This document shows positions 1 to 6,128 of a stretch of DNA of 8,117 nucleotides, piece after piece. Both the position numbers and the translations under genes were made by a program. Where the stretch lies: assembly GCA_015904075.1 (NCBI GenBank), contig JABMDH010000017.1, positions 42,967 to 51,083 of the forward strand. The letters are read 5' to 3'. The notes beneath the pieces were generated by a model, which saw nothing but the letters and a program-made list of their open reading frames with translations, was not told where the DNA came from and made no database searches. How positions within the stretch are numbered: the first letter of the stretch is position 1; the number at the start of each line of letters is the position of its first letter. This DNA comes from Nitrospira sp. (lineage in GTDB: Bacteria; Nitrospirota; Nitrospiria; Nitrospirales; Nitrospiraceae).

Positions 1-1314
1 CTCGGCCGCGGCATCTGCGGCGGCTTTGGCGGCAGCGAGGACTTCCAGTTCCGCCAGGCGAAGGAACCCATCGCTGAGCTGCTTGAGATCCGCAAGTTCT
101 TCGGCTCGAGCGGCTGCGTCAGGATCGGTTGTCAGCTGCGAGAACTCTTTGAACGCCTTGATTGCGTCCGAAAACTCCCTCCGCTCGTAGTGCTGCCGGC
201 CGCGCGTATAGATGCGCCGGGCCGCAGTCGGCAACGCCTTCTCTCTCGCCATTTCAAAGGTCACGCGGTCGTGCATACAAAAGAGCGTTTCTACCGGTAG
301 CCCCAGCAACTCGTCGTGGGAGTAGCCAAACATGCTCTCAATCTGCGTATTGACCATCGAGATAACGCCGTCCTGGCCGACCATCAGCAGGCCGTTAGGA
401 GCATATTCCACGACCTGCCTGAATAGCAAATTCTGCTCCTTTGCCGACTTGTCGAGCAACGCCCCCGCCGTCTGATCCTGAACGATCCCTAAGAAGCGAA
501 TGGGTTCGCCGGCGAGGTTGCGAATGACCAGCCCTCGAAAATGGACGGTGCGAACATTCCCGCTGGGCTGAACGATTCGACATTCCACATCAAACGGCTC
601 ATCCAAGGCGAGTGAGCGTTCACCCGCATCGAGGACCCGCCCACGGTCTTCAGGGTGAATGGCGGCCTTGAACGTGTCATACGTGGGCAGGATCCTGCCC
701 GGTTCATAGCCAAACATACGGCACTGTTCATCAGACCATATTTCCACGCCGGTACGAATATCCCGCTCCCACCTTCCAAAGCAGGCGGAAGACCGGGCTG
801 ACTCCTGATGCGCTTCGGTTCTGGCTATGCCGTGATGGCGTGACTGGTCGGGCGCATCGATGGACACACGCTCTGCCTCCCGGCATCGTGTGACATCGAT
901 CATCACCCACACCATCGCGGTCAGACGCCCGGTTCGACCTTTTACCGGCGAGAGGGTAATTTCATTCCAAAAAGAAGTGCCGTCCTTACGGTAATGGAGC
1001 AGACAAACCCGGCAGGCCCTTCCCTGCTGGCGAGCCAACTCAAGCTTTTCCACCGAGGCCTGATCGGTACCAGGACCGGCCAGGATGGCCATGGTCTTAC
1101 CTACAATCTCGCTGTCCGTATAGCCGGTCAGTAACCGGAAGGCAGGATTCACGTGGGTCACGGGATGATGGGACGCCCGGGCATCAGTCATCACCACGCC
1201 GCATCCGGTAGCTGCGATGACTTTGGACTGAAACCGGCACTCTCGGCGTTGCCGAACAAGACGCCAGACCGCAATACCAAGAAGCAGAAGAGCGGAACCG
1301 GTGAAAAAACCCAC
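1..1314 (-). CDS. Membrane-anchored multi-PAS sensory protein, 3' end outside window
   Basis: This frame is open from a GTG at 1314 to the left edge: 438 codons, with the C terminus missing. The GTG is chosen because a TGA lies five codons upstream in frame and AGAGG precedes it at a suitable distance. Residues 2-21 form one hydrophobic helix followed by RQRR, so a membrane anchor with the rest cytoplasmic is likely. PAS 1 (about 28-145) is LOV-like (NPAFRLLTGY, then GKTMAILAG) but has Met75 where LOV photoreceptors carry the flavin-binding Cys. PAS 2 (about 178-285) is of the PAS_3 type, with WERD and HPEDR. PAS 3 (about 293-347) starts normally (APNGLLMV, MFGYSHDELLG) but is not completed. 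Instead a TPR-like segment (about 365-398) and an Ala/Glu-rich helix follow. No output domain is visible. It lies downstream of the response regulator on the same strand, so it may be an accessory sensor of that system. The PAS assignments are firm; the function is not known. Confidence 0.8.
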   Translation of the reverse strand, partial: MGFFTGSALLLLGIAVWRLVRQRRECRFQSKVIAATGCGVVMTDARASHHPVTHVNPAFRLLTGYTDSEIVGKTMAILAGPGTDQASVEKLELARQQGRACRVCLLHYRKDGTSFWNEITLSPVKGRTGRLTAMVWVMIDVTRCREAERVSIDAPDQSRHHGIARTEAHQESARSSACFGRWERDIRTGVEIWSDEQCRMFGYEPGRILPTYDTFKAAIHPEDRGRVLDAGERSLALDEPFDVECRIVQPSGNVRTVHFRGLVIRNLAGEPIRFLGIVQDQTAGALLDKSAKEQNLLFRQVVEYAPNGLLMVGQDGVISMVNTQIESMFGYSHDELLGLPVETLFCMHDRVTFEMAREKALPTAARRIYTRGRQHYERREFSDAIKAFKEFSQLTTDPDAAARAEELADLKQLSDGFLRLAELEVLAAAKAAADAAAE

Positions 1315-1381
1315 CGTAGCCTCTTTTCAAATCAGCTTGGACTCACTTGGCCAGAATCCAGAACAAGGGTATCCCACCCAT

Positions 1382-1395
1382 GTGTAATGATACAC
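1382..1395. repeat. Short palindrome upstream of the PAS gene
   Basis: GTGTA-ATGA-TACAC is a perfect 5-bp inverted repeat with a 4-bp centre, about 70 bp upstream of the minus-strand PAS gene start at 1314. On the minus strand the centre reads TATCAT, a possible -10 box, but there is no convincing -35 at the right distance. It could be a small operator. A palindrome this short also occurs by chance, so confidence is low. Confidence 0.2.
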
Positions 1396-1442
1396 GGGCT
1401 CACGCAATATGCTTAGGTGAAATAGGTGGAAAACGGACAGAA

Positions 1443-1470
1443 ATATAGCCCTACCATAATAGGGCTATAT
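1443..1470 (-). terminator. Perfect 11-bp hairpin just after the response regulator gene
   Basis: ATATAGCCCTA and TAGGGCTATAT form a perfect 11-bp stem around a 6-nt loop (CCATAA). The hairpin begins 8 bp past the response regulator stop codon at 1479. In the transcript direction (minus strand) the following bases are ATTTCTGTCCGTTTT, only moderately T-rich. It therefore looks like an imperfect intrinsic terminator or a 3'-end stabilising/attenuating hairpin separating the two-component genes from the PAS gene downstream. Because the stem is symmetrical and AT-rich at its ends, a protein-binding operator is the alternative. Confidence 0.5.
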
Positions 1471-1478
1471 GCCTCAGC

Positions 1479-2135
1479 TTAGGTCTGCCGTTTGACAAAG
1501 AGCGCCGCCGCCTGCGAGCGGCGGGTGATATGAAGTTTATGAAAGACATTGGCAAGATAATTTTTCACGGTCTTGTCGCTTAGATCGAGTGCGGTGGCGA
1601 TTTCCTTGTTCGTCTTTCCTTCGGCGACGAGCGCCAGTACCCGCTCTTCCTGCGCAGAGAGTTTTTCCTCCCCCGGCATGTCTTTGCCGGCCGCCAATCC
1701 GCGCAGCCACGCGAGCGCACGGTCGGTCACGGCGGGGTCCAGAATCGACCGGCCCTCGGAGACAGCACGGATCGCGCCGACCAACGACAACGTGTCGATG
1801 GCTTTCAACACATACCCATGCGCACCGGCCAACACGGCCCCTAAAACCGAGTCGTCGTCCGCATAGGAGGTCAGAATGATCACCCGGAGACCGGGAAAAG
1901 AGGCAAGGAGGTCTCGGCAGGCATCAACGCCTGAACCATCGGGAAGTCGCACATCCATGAGCACCACGTCTGGTTTCAGGTTCTCTATTTTTCTGATTGT
2001 CTCCGCAATCGTCGCCGATTCTCCTACTACCTGAATAGAGTCATGCTGGCTCAGCACCGTCTGAAGGCCCACACGAACGATCTCATGATCGTCCACGAGC
2101 AAGACGCGAATGGCCTTGAGTTTCGCCTTATTCAT
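1479..2135 (-). CDS. NarL/FixJ (DevR-like) response regulator
   Basis: This is a 218-residue two-component response regulator. The receiver domain covers about 8-125: acidic pair D15/D16, phosphoacceptor D61 (VLMDVRLPDGSG), T89 (ILTS) and K111. A LuxR/GerE helix-turn-helix covers about 157-214 (LSAQEERVLALVAEGKTNKEIA, then DKTVKNYLANVFHKL), resembling NarL and DevR/DosR. It should be phosphorylated by the adjacent histidine kinase and then bind DNA. The ATG at 2135 is chosen over an upstream in-frame ATG at 2249 because a perfect AGGAGGT lies 6 bp upstream and the domain begins there. The start overlaps the kinase stop by 8 nt (2128-2135), so the two are probably translationally coupled. The family call is firm; target genes cannot be inferred. 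Confidence 0.95.
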   Translation of the reverse strand: MNKAKLKAIRVLLVDDHEIVRVGLQTVLSQHDSIQVVGESATIAETIRKIENLKPDVVLMDVRLPDGSGVDACRDLLASFPGLRVIILTSYADDDSVLGAVLAGAHGYVLKAIDTLSLVGAIRAVSEGRSILDPAVTDRALAWLRGLAAGKDMPGEEKLSAQEERVLALVAEGKTNKEIATALDLSDKTVKNYLANVFHKLHITRRSQAAALFVKRQT

Positions 2136-4527
2136 CGGCCGACCTCCTGGGTATATCCAGCAATACTTTGGCTCCCTGCCGAGGCCGAGAGCGAACCTCG
2201 ATCCGACCGCCAAGTTTCCGCGCCCGCGCCGCCATATTGACCAATCCATGCCCGACGTCGCGGACGGCCTCCGGGATGAATCCTTTTCCGTTATCTGTCA
2301 CCAACAGACGGACGGATCGGCGCAGCCGTTTGAGCGACAGCGTGACGCGGACGGCCCCGCTATGGCGGAGGCTGTTGCTCAGCGCCTCCCGCACGATATT
2401 CATCACATGATAGGCCTGCTCCGTCGACAACTCTTGAGCCGCGGCCTCCTCAATCGTCACCCGGCAGGCCGTTCCATTGGATGCGCACATGGCCTGAACC
2501 ATCGTCCGCACGGTCTCCCCCACATCGGTGTCTTCCAACATGTGCGAATCGATGCCCGCAATGAAATTCCGGACGTCGGTCATGACATGATTCAGCTGTC
2601 CGATCGCACGATTCAAGGCTGTCATGAGCGGCGTGGCGGCCATCTTGCTCGACGACGGCCGCTTGGATACGAACGTCCTGCAGGATTCCAGGCCTAGACC
2701 GACCGCAAAAATGGACTGCAAGATGCCATCGTGCAGATCCTCGCTGATTCGCTCGCGTTCCTTGACTGCAGCACGCAGATCCCGTTCCCGTTGACGAAGC
2801 ATCTCTTCCACGTGCTTGCGAGCCGTGGTATCGCGGCAGGTACACAGAAACGCCTCAGAATTAGCCCCCTCATGGGGGAAACGTTGCAGCGAGATTTCTA
2901 CGTGGACAGGCCCCCCTGCTTTCAATCGACCGGTCAGTTCGCCGCGCCAGAACCCTTCGGCCTGTAAGGCAGGGAACGCCACGGCTTCGATCGTTGCAAT
3001 CTGGTCAGAGTCGTACAGGGTTTTCCAGGACTGTCCGATCAATTCAGCGACTTCATACCCATACATCCGCGCATGCGCCGCGTTCATATACGTGTAGCCG
3101 CCCTGCCCGTCCAACAGTGCGAACCCCTCCATTCCATGATCGATAGCATATTGCAAGGTTTCACGCGCCGCCTCAACGTACTTCCGTTCGGTGATGTCTT
3201 GAATTTGCGCGATCAGGTACAGGACCTGTCCATCGCGGTTGCGCACCGACGATGCGCTCAGATTGACCCACACGATATGGCCATCTTTGTGGAGATAGCG
3301 TTTCTCCATCTGATGCGTCCGCAGATCTCCGCTCAGCAATTTTTCCAGCAGAAGCATGCTCTTCGGGAGGTCGTCAGGATACGTGAGAGACTGGAAGGTT
3401 GTGTTCTGTAATTCCTCCTTAGAATAACCGATGATCTGACACAGAGCCTGGTTGACTTCAAACCAATGGCCGTCCATCGACACAAGGGTCACTCCTATCG
3501 CCGCCTCGTTAAATACGGTGGCGAATCGCTCCTCGCTGACTCGGAGCGCCTCCTGAGCCTGCTTGCGGTCGGTCATGTCCTGGCACGAGCCGGACATCCG
3601 ACAGAACTCACCCTGCTCGTTCCAGATTGCTTGTCCTCGCCCCCAAACCCATCGATACTCCCCGTGGTTGGTCCTGAGCCGATATTCCACATCGTAGGGA
3701 ACCCGTTGCTCGATGTGCGCCGTGAGTCGGACGAACACCTGGTTCACATCGTCAGGATGCAGTCTCGCCGTCCACTGCATGAGCGTGTCAAACGATTCCC
3801 CCTCCTCCAGGCCCAGCAGCTGTCGCACACGTGGAGACCACCAGATCAGCGTTTCCGGCGCATGCCAGGGCTTCCCCGGAATGCGGTGCACATCCCAAAG
3901 CACATCGGTCGATCCCTCCACGGCTAGAGCGAACCGCTCTTCGCTGATTCGCAGAGCTTCTTCGGCACGTCTTCGCGCGGTGATATTGTGTATAGTGCCT
4001 ACCATCCGAATAGGTTGTCCGCTTTCATTGCGATAGACGATCCCATTGCCTTCGATCCACTGGATGTCACCTCTGGGCGACACAATCCGATGCACCGTGT
4101 GAGACGGATCAGGCCCGGCGAGTGCCCGGTTGATATCGGCGAACAACATCGGAAGATCGTCGGGATGTACCAACTGTTGATAGGCTTCAAAGGTCCCATC
4201 GAACGTCCCTGGCGGGAGCCGATTCACCTGTTCGAAATTTTCAGACCAGATGACTGTGTTGGTTGAGATGTCCCAGTACCATGTCGCCAAGTCGGCAATG
4301 TCCATGGCAAGACGAAGCCTTTCCGTCTGTTCTTGGCGCTGCAGACCCATCACCTTCCACGCCGTGATATCACGACCCACCCCCGTCAATCCGATGATAT
4401 GACCGTGGCAATTCTTCAAGGGCGCGCCGGTCCAGTGATAGGGAATCGTTCGGCCGTCCTTCGTCAGCAGATGGCTCTCCAGTTCCGTGTAGCCGTCTCG
4501 AAAGGCCTGCTGGATCGCCGATGCCAT
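2128..4527 (-). CDS. Multi-PAS sensor histidine kinase, HisKA_3 type (C-terminal part of a split gene)
   Basis: From the ATG at 4527 this encodes 799 residues. Residues 1-55 are the C-terminal half of a PAS domain (AIQQAF, LLTKDGRTIPYHWTG, GVGRDIT). Four complete PAS domains follow, at about 73-187, 195-323, 332-447 and 455-570, mostly PAS_3-like (HPDD, then IHNIT or QDIT endings). A HisKA_3 dimerisation/phosphoacceptor helix has H599 in ISEDLHDGILQSIFAVG, and a HATPase_c domain has an N box (N718 in NIVREALSNSLRHS), DNGKGF at 745-750 and GHGLVNMAARA at 759-769. No membrane segment is seen, so it is probably cytosolic. It should autophosphorylate on H599 and pass the phosphate to D61 of the overlapping regulator. 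The start is doubtful: an in-frame TAG stands two codons before the ATG, no Shine-Dalgarno is visible, and the first PAS domain lacks its N-terminal half, which is encoded in another frame by the gene upstream. Confidence 0.9.
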   Translation of the reverse strand: MASAIQQAFRDGYTELESHLLTKDGRTIPYHWTGAPLKNCHGHIIGLTGVGRDITAWKVMGLQRQEQTERLRLAMDIADLATWYWDISTNTVIWSENFEQVNRLPPGTFDGTFEAYQQLVHPDDLPMLFADINRALAGPDPSHTVHRIVSPRGDIQWIEGNGIVYRNESGQPIRMVGTIHNITARRRAEEALRISEERFALAVEGSTDVLWDVHRIPGKPWHAPETLIWWSPRVRQLLGLEEGESFDTLMQWTARLHPDDVNQVFVRLTAHIEQRVPYDVEYRLRTNHGEYRWVWGRGQAIWNEQGEFCRMSGSCQDMTDRKQAQEALRVSEERFATVFNEAAIGVTLVSMDGHWFEVNQALCQIIGYSKEELQNTTFQSLTYPDDLPKSMLLLEKLLSGDLRTHQMEKRYLHKDGHIVWVNLSASSVRNRDGQVLYLIAQIQDITERKYVEAARETLQYAIDHGMEGFALLDGQGGYTYMNAAHARMYGYEVAELIGQSWKTLYDSDQIATIEAVAFPALQAEGFWRGELTGRLKAGGPVHVEISLQRFPHEGANSEAFLCTCRDTTARKHVEEMLRQRERDLRAAVKERERISEDLHDGILQSIFAVGLGLESCRTFVSKRPSSSKMAATPLMTALNRAIGQLNHVMTDVRNFIAGIDSHMLEDTDVGETVRTMVQAMCASNGTACRVTIEEAAAQELSTEQAYHVMNIVREALSNSLRHSGAVRVTLSLKRLRRSVRLLVTDNGKGFIPEAVRDVGHGLVNMAARARKLGGRIEVRSRPRQGAKVLLDIPRRSADE
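2142..2148 (-). promoter_or_regulatory. Ribosome binding site of the response regulator
   Basis: AGGAGGT on the minus strand, 6 bp before the ATG at 2135, is a full Shine-Dalgarno match. It lies inside the last codons of the kinase gene. It decides the start codon of the regulator and suggests strong or coupled translation. Confidence 0.85.
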
Positions 4528-5308
4528 GGGCTAATTCTAGTGCGTGTTTATTGAGGAGTTCGTTCGCGCTGTAGCCCGTCACCCGTTCCATTGTCCGGTT
4601 CCAGCGAATCAAGTTGCCCTGAAGGTCCAACGTGAACAGCATGTCGGGAATGGCTTCCATGACATGATGGAGATCAGCCAGGGCCTGGCTCCGCTCTTGC
4701 TCAGCCCGCAACCGTTCCAATTCCGCTGTTGCCCGAGGAGCGAACATGGTCAGCAACGATCTCAACCACTCCCTGTCGTATATCGGCTTGACGTCCATGA
4801 TCACAAGCAATCCGATCACCGCTCCATTTTTTGCTCTGAGCGACAGGCCGCAATATCCTTCGACCTGTAACTGGCCTAATCGCGTGAACGAGGGAAAGGC
4901 GGATTGAACGCCTCGTTCGAAACAGGCAAAGGAAGACGCAAGCGCCGTTTCGCACGGGGTGTGTACTAGATCGTATTCGAAATTGTCGACCAGCGCGCCG
5001 CCCGCAGCAACCGCCATCGTGAGGATCTTCTTCGTACCAGAGTCCTGTCGGATCTCCCCAATAACCGCATATTGCACACCCAAGACCGAGGTCAGATGGG
5101 TCACCAAGGCCGCAAAGAAGTCTTCGCCGGTCACTTCCGCCGTGCCGGTCACAATCGCCTGCAGCTGCGTAGACTGATTGCGCAGGTTCTGAAACTCACT
5201 GTCGAGGCGGCAACTGTGTTCGTGCAACGCCTGATCTCGCGCTGCCAATTCACGAGACAATTCGGAAACCTGACTGCGTAACACGTCTACTTTATATTCG
5301 GTGCTCAT
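4370..5308 (-). CDS. GAF-PAS N-terminal part of the sensor kinase (split gene)
   Basis: This encodes 312 residues from the ATG at 5308. That ATG is chosen over one at 5335 because AAAGGAG lies 7 bp upstream. Residues 1-50 are probably a coiled coil (SQVSELSRELAARDQALHE). A GAF domain covers about 58-200 (GEDFFAALVTHL, DNFEYDLVHTPCE, GYCGLSLRAKNGAVIGLLVIMDVKPIYD). A linker helix (ELERLRAEQERSQAL) joins it to a PAS domain starting at about 213 (MEAIPDMLFTLDLQGNLIRWN). After about residue 260 the sequence no longer resembles PAS: it is the wrong-frame reading of the kinase gene, which it overlaps for 158 nt (4370-4527). This is most simply the N-terminal part of one long sensor kinase (about 1,070 residues when joined). 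A GAF domain of this type often precedes PAS arrays in such kinases. A real separate GAF-PAS protein is less likely. Confidence 0.85.
   Translation of the reverse strand: MSTEYKVDVLRSQVSELSRELAARDQALHEHSCRLDSEFQNLRNQSTQLQAIVTGTAEVTGEDFFAALVTHLTSVLGVQYAVIGEIRQDSGTKKILTMAVAAGGALVDNFEYDLVHTPCETALASSFACFERGVQSAFPSFTRLGQLQVEGYCGLSLRAKNGAVIGLLVIMDVKPIYDREWLRSLLTMFAPRATAELERLRAEQERSQALADLHHVMEAIPDMLFTLDLQGNLIRWNRTMERVTGYSANELLNKHALELAHGIGDPAGLSRRLHGTGEPSADEGRPNDSLSLDRRALEELPRSYHRIDGGGS
4525..4535 (-). other. Frame break inside a PAS domain of the sensor kinase
   Basis: The PAS domain begun by the upstream gene (MEAIPDMLFTLD, ERVTGYSANELLNKHALEL) loses its sense here. It resumes in the frame 1 nt further on as MASAIQQAFRDG. 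The new frame has TAG immediately before (TAG-CCC-ATG). Compared with the third complete PAS domain of the same protein, about 9 residues are missing between the two parts. The frame change requires a loss of 3n+2 nt, so 26 or 29 nt is the likely deficit. No homopolymer run or slippery sequence is visible at the junction. Confidence 0.7.
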
Positions 5309-5314
5309 GGTGCG

Positions 5315-5322
5315 ACTCCTTT
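5315..5322 (-). promoter_or_regulatory. Ribosome binding site of the sensor kinase gene
   Basis: AAAGGAGT on the minus strand, with GGAG ending 7 bp before the ATG at 5308. This selects 5308 rather than the upstream in-frame ATG at 5335. It sits only about 20 bp from the edge of the mobile-element repeat. Confidence 0.8.
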
Positions 5323-5340
5323 GAGTACAGGGCAAGACAG

Positions 5341-5538
5341 CCTAGGGAAGGTCTGAATAATTCAAGATTTTGATCATCAGGCCGTCCAAACGCTGGGGAT
5401 TCGATGAGGTCAATGCCTCGAACTTCGAATTAATCAGAACCTAGGGAAGGTCTGAATAATTCAAGATTTTGATCATCAGGCCGTCCAAACGCTGGGGATT
5501 CGATGAGGTCAATGCCTCGAACTTCGAATTAATCAGAA
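5341..5538. repeat. Exact 99-bp tandem duplication
   Basis: Positions 5341-5439 and 5440-5538 are identical base for base, head to tail, starting CCTAGGGAAGGTCTG and ending TTAATCAGAA. The sequence just outside either end does not continue the match. The repeat corresponds to two adjacent MITE-like elements (see the two mobile-element entries). It begins about 33 bp upstream of the kinase start codon and has no coding content that I can support. Confidence 0.95.
5346..5440. mobile_element. MITE-like element, copy 1 (lacks 4 bp at its right end)
   Basis: This copy begins GGAAGGTCTGAATAATTC after CTAG (5342-5345) and ends AATCAGAAC directly before CTAG (5441-5444). Copy 2 has the extra bases TTCC before its right CTAG, so copy 1 is 95 bp and lacks the outermost 4 bp of its right inverted repeat. 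It is otherwise identical to copy 2. No transposase is encoded, so mobility would have to be supplied in trans. Confidence 0.7.
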
Positions 5539-5543
5539 CTTCC
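5445..5543. mobile_element. MITE-like element, copy 2 (complete, 99 bp)
   Basis: The left end GGAAGGTCTGAATAATTC and the right end GAATTAATCAGAACTTCC are 18-bp inverted repeats matching at 16 positions. CTAG flanks both sides (5441-5444 and 5544-5547). Known background: IS5-group elements generate 4-bp YTAR target duplications, and CTAG fits that pattern. The inference is a non-autonomous miniature element moved by an IS5-like transposase. The pre-insertion site would have read CAAGACAGCCTAGCTTTGTC. I cannot name a parent IS. The interior holds only an imperfect small stem (GAGG/CCTC) and no gene. Confidence 0.75.
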
Positions 5544-5547
5544 CTAG

Positions 5548-6023
5548 CTTTGTCGCTCACTCGATCAGGACGATGTGGAAACGGGTTAGAGCGTGACCGG
5601 CCAAAATTGCCGCATGGTCTCGGGATGCGATCGGCGATTGGAACGGCTGCGCGCACCCACAAGAGTGCCGGCAGCCGACTCACGAATCGTGCTTCTGTAG
5701 AGATCTGTGCAGTACGGTGAGGATCCCGTCGCCTGTGGCAACATCTCACTGATATAGCAAGCCGGTTGAGAACGGCCCACTGTCGTATGAACGACGGGAT
5801 AACACCTAGATTCGACTAGCTGAGGCCGGAAGGCCTGGATGGCGACACACTTCTTCCAAACAGAAGCTGTTTGGAATCGGCGATTACCGGCGGCCGCATC
5901 CCGTATCGTCGGGCTTATCACAAGGCAGCCCCCTAGACAGGACGAATCATCGGGGCATTCTCACACATCATCCCGATGCCCTACTACGATCGGAAGATTG
6001 TGCACAGATATCTACCGGCTGTT
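5548..6023. other. Non-coding stretch between MITE pair and tRNA-Leu
   Basis: No credible gene was found in these 476 bp on either strand; the open frames are short, have no good ribosome binding site and do not look like proteins. Structures seen are: a perfect 10-bp inverted repeat at 5854-5876; a 5-bp stem with a GGAA loop at 5823-5836 (AGGCC/GGCCT); a 7-bp stem CATCGGG/CCCGATG at 5948-5978 that competes with GGGCAT/ATGCCC at 5953-5981; and the 10-mer ATCGGCGATT twice (5630-5639, 5876-5885). The sensor kinase promoter presumably lies here or in the MITE pair, but no clear -35/-10 pair was found. The 3' trailer of the tRNA transcript also falls at the right end. Confidence 0.6.
5854..5876. 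repeat. Perfect 10-bp inverted repeat, 3-nt loop
   Basis: TTCCAAACAG-AAG-CTGTTTGGAA. The stem is perfect over 10 bp. On neither strand is it followed by a run of T, so it is not a classical intrinsic terminator. It may be an operator for a dimeric regulator or an RNA processing hairpin. It lies about 150 bp downstream of the tRNA-Leu 3' end and about 550 bp upstream of the kinase start. Confidence 0.5.
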
Positions 6024-6107
6024 TGGTGCCGAAGGCGGGACTTGAACCCGCACGGCTTGCGCCACACGCCCCTCAAACGTGCGTGTCTGCCATTCCACCA
6101 CTTCGGC
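6024..6107 (-). tRNA. tRNA-Leu (anticodon GAG), with encoded CCA
   Basis: On the minus strand the sequence begins GCCGAAG and ends CTTCGGC-A-CCA, giving a perfect 7-bp acceptor stem, A discriminator and genomically encoded CCA (6024-6026). The T arm is GCGGG-TTCAAGT-CCCGC. The anticodon stem CACGT/GCGTG encloses the loop TTGAGGG, so the anticodon is GAG, reading CUC and CUU. A variable arm longer than in most tRNAs and the D-arm pattern GTGGAATGGCAGAC are typical of bacterial leucine tRNA. The length is 84 nt including CCA. It is transcribed away from the HAD gene, from a consensus promoter about 130 bp upstream. Confidence 0.97.
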
Positions 6108-6128
6108 ACTCAAATCCGTAAACAAAGA

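Noticed and set aside
2136..2249. Longer N terminus for the response regulator from an ATG at 2249
   Set aside because: The extra 38 residues are the antisense-frame reading of the kinase C terminus. The receiver domain and a perfect AGGAGGT both point to the ATG at 2135.
5341..5538. The 99-bp direct repeat as a CRISPR array or minisatellite
   Set aside because: There are only two units, they are directly abutting with no spacers, and the unit has terminal inverted repeats and CTAG borders typical of a transposable element.
5441..5749. Minus-strand open frame crossing the second MITE copy
   Set aside because: It starts in non-coding DNA, crosses the complete element and shows no recognisable domain or start signal.
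5621..5903. CGGGATGCG (5621-5629) and CGCATCCCG (5895-5903) as ends of a larger mobile element
   Set aside because: The 9-bp match does not extend, the inner sequences are not symmetrical, there is no flanking target duplication and nothing is encoded between them.
5586..6045. Open frames on both strands in the gap left of the tRNA (5921-5586 minus, 5839-6045 plus)
   Set aside because: They have no ribosome binding site, their composition does not resemble proteins, and one runs into the tRNA gene. They are better explained as chance open frames in GC-rich DNA.
6024..6107. tRNA-Leu as an integration site of a genomic island
   Set aside because: No copy of the tRNA 3' end was seen elsewhere in the window, and no integrase or phage gene is adjacent.
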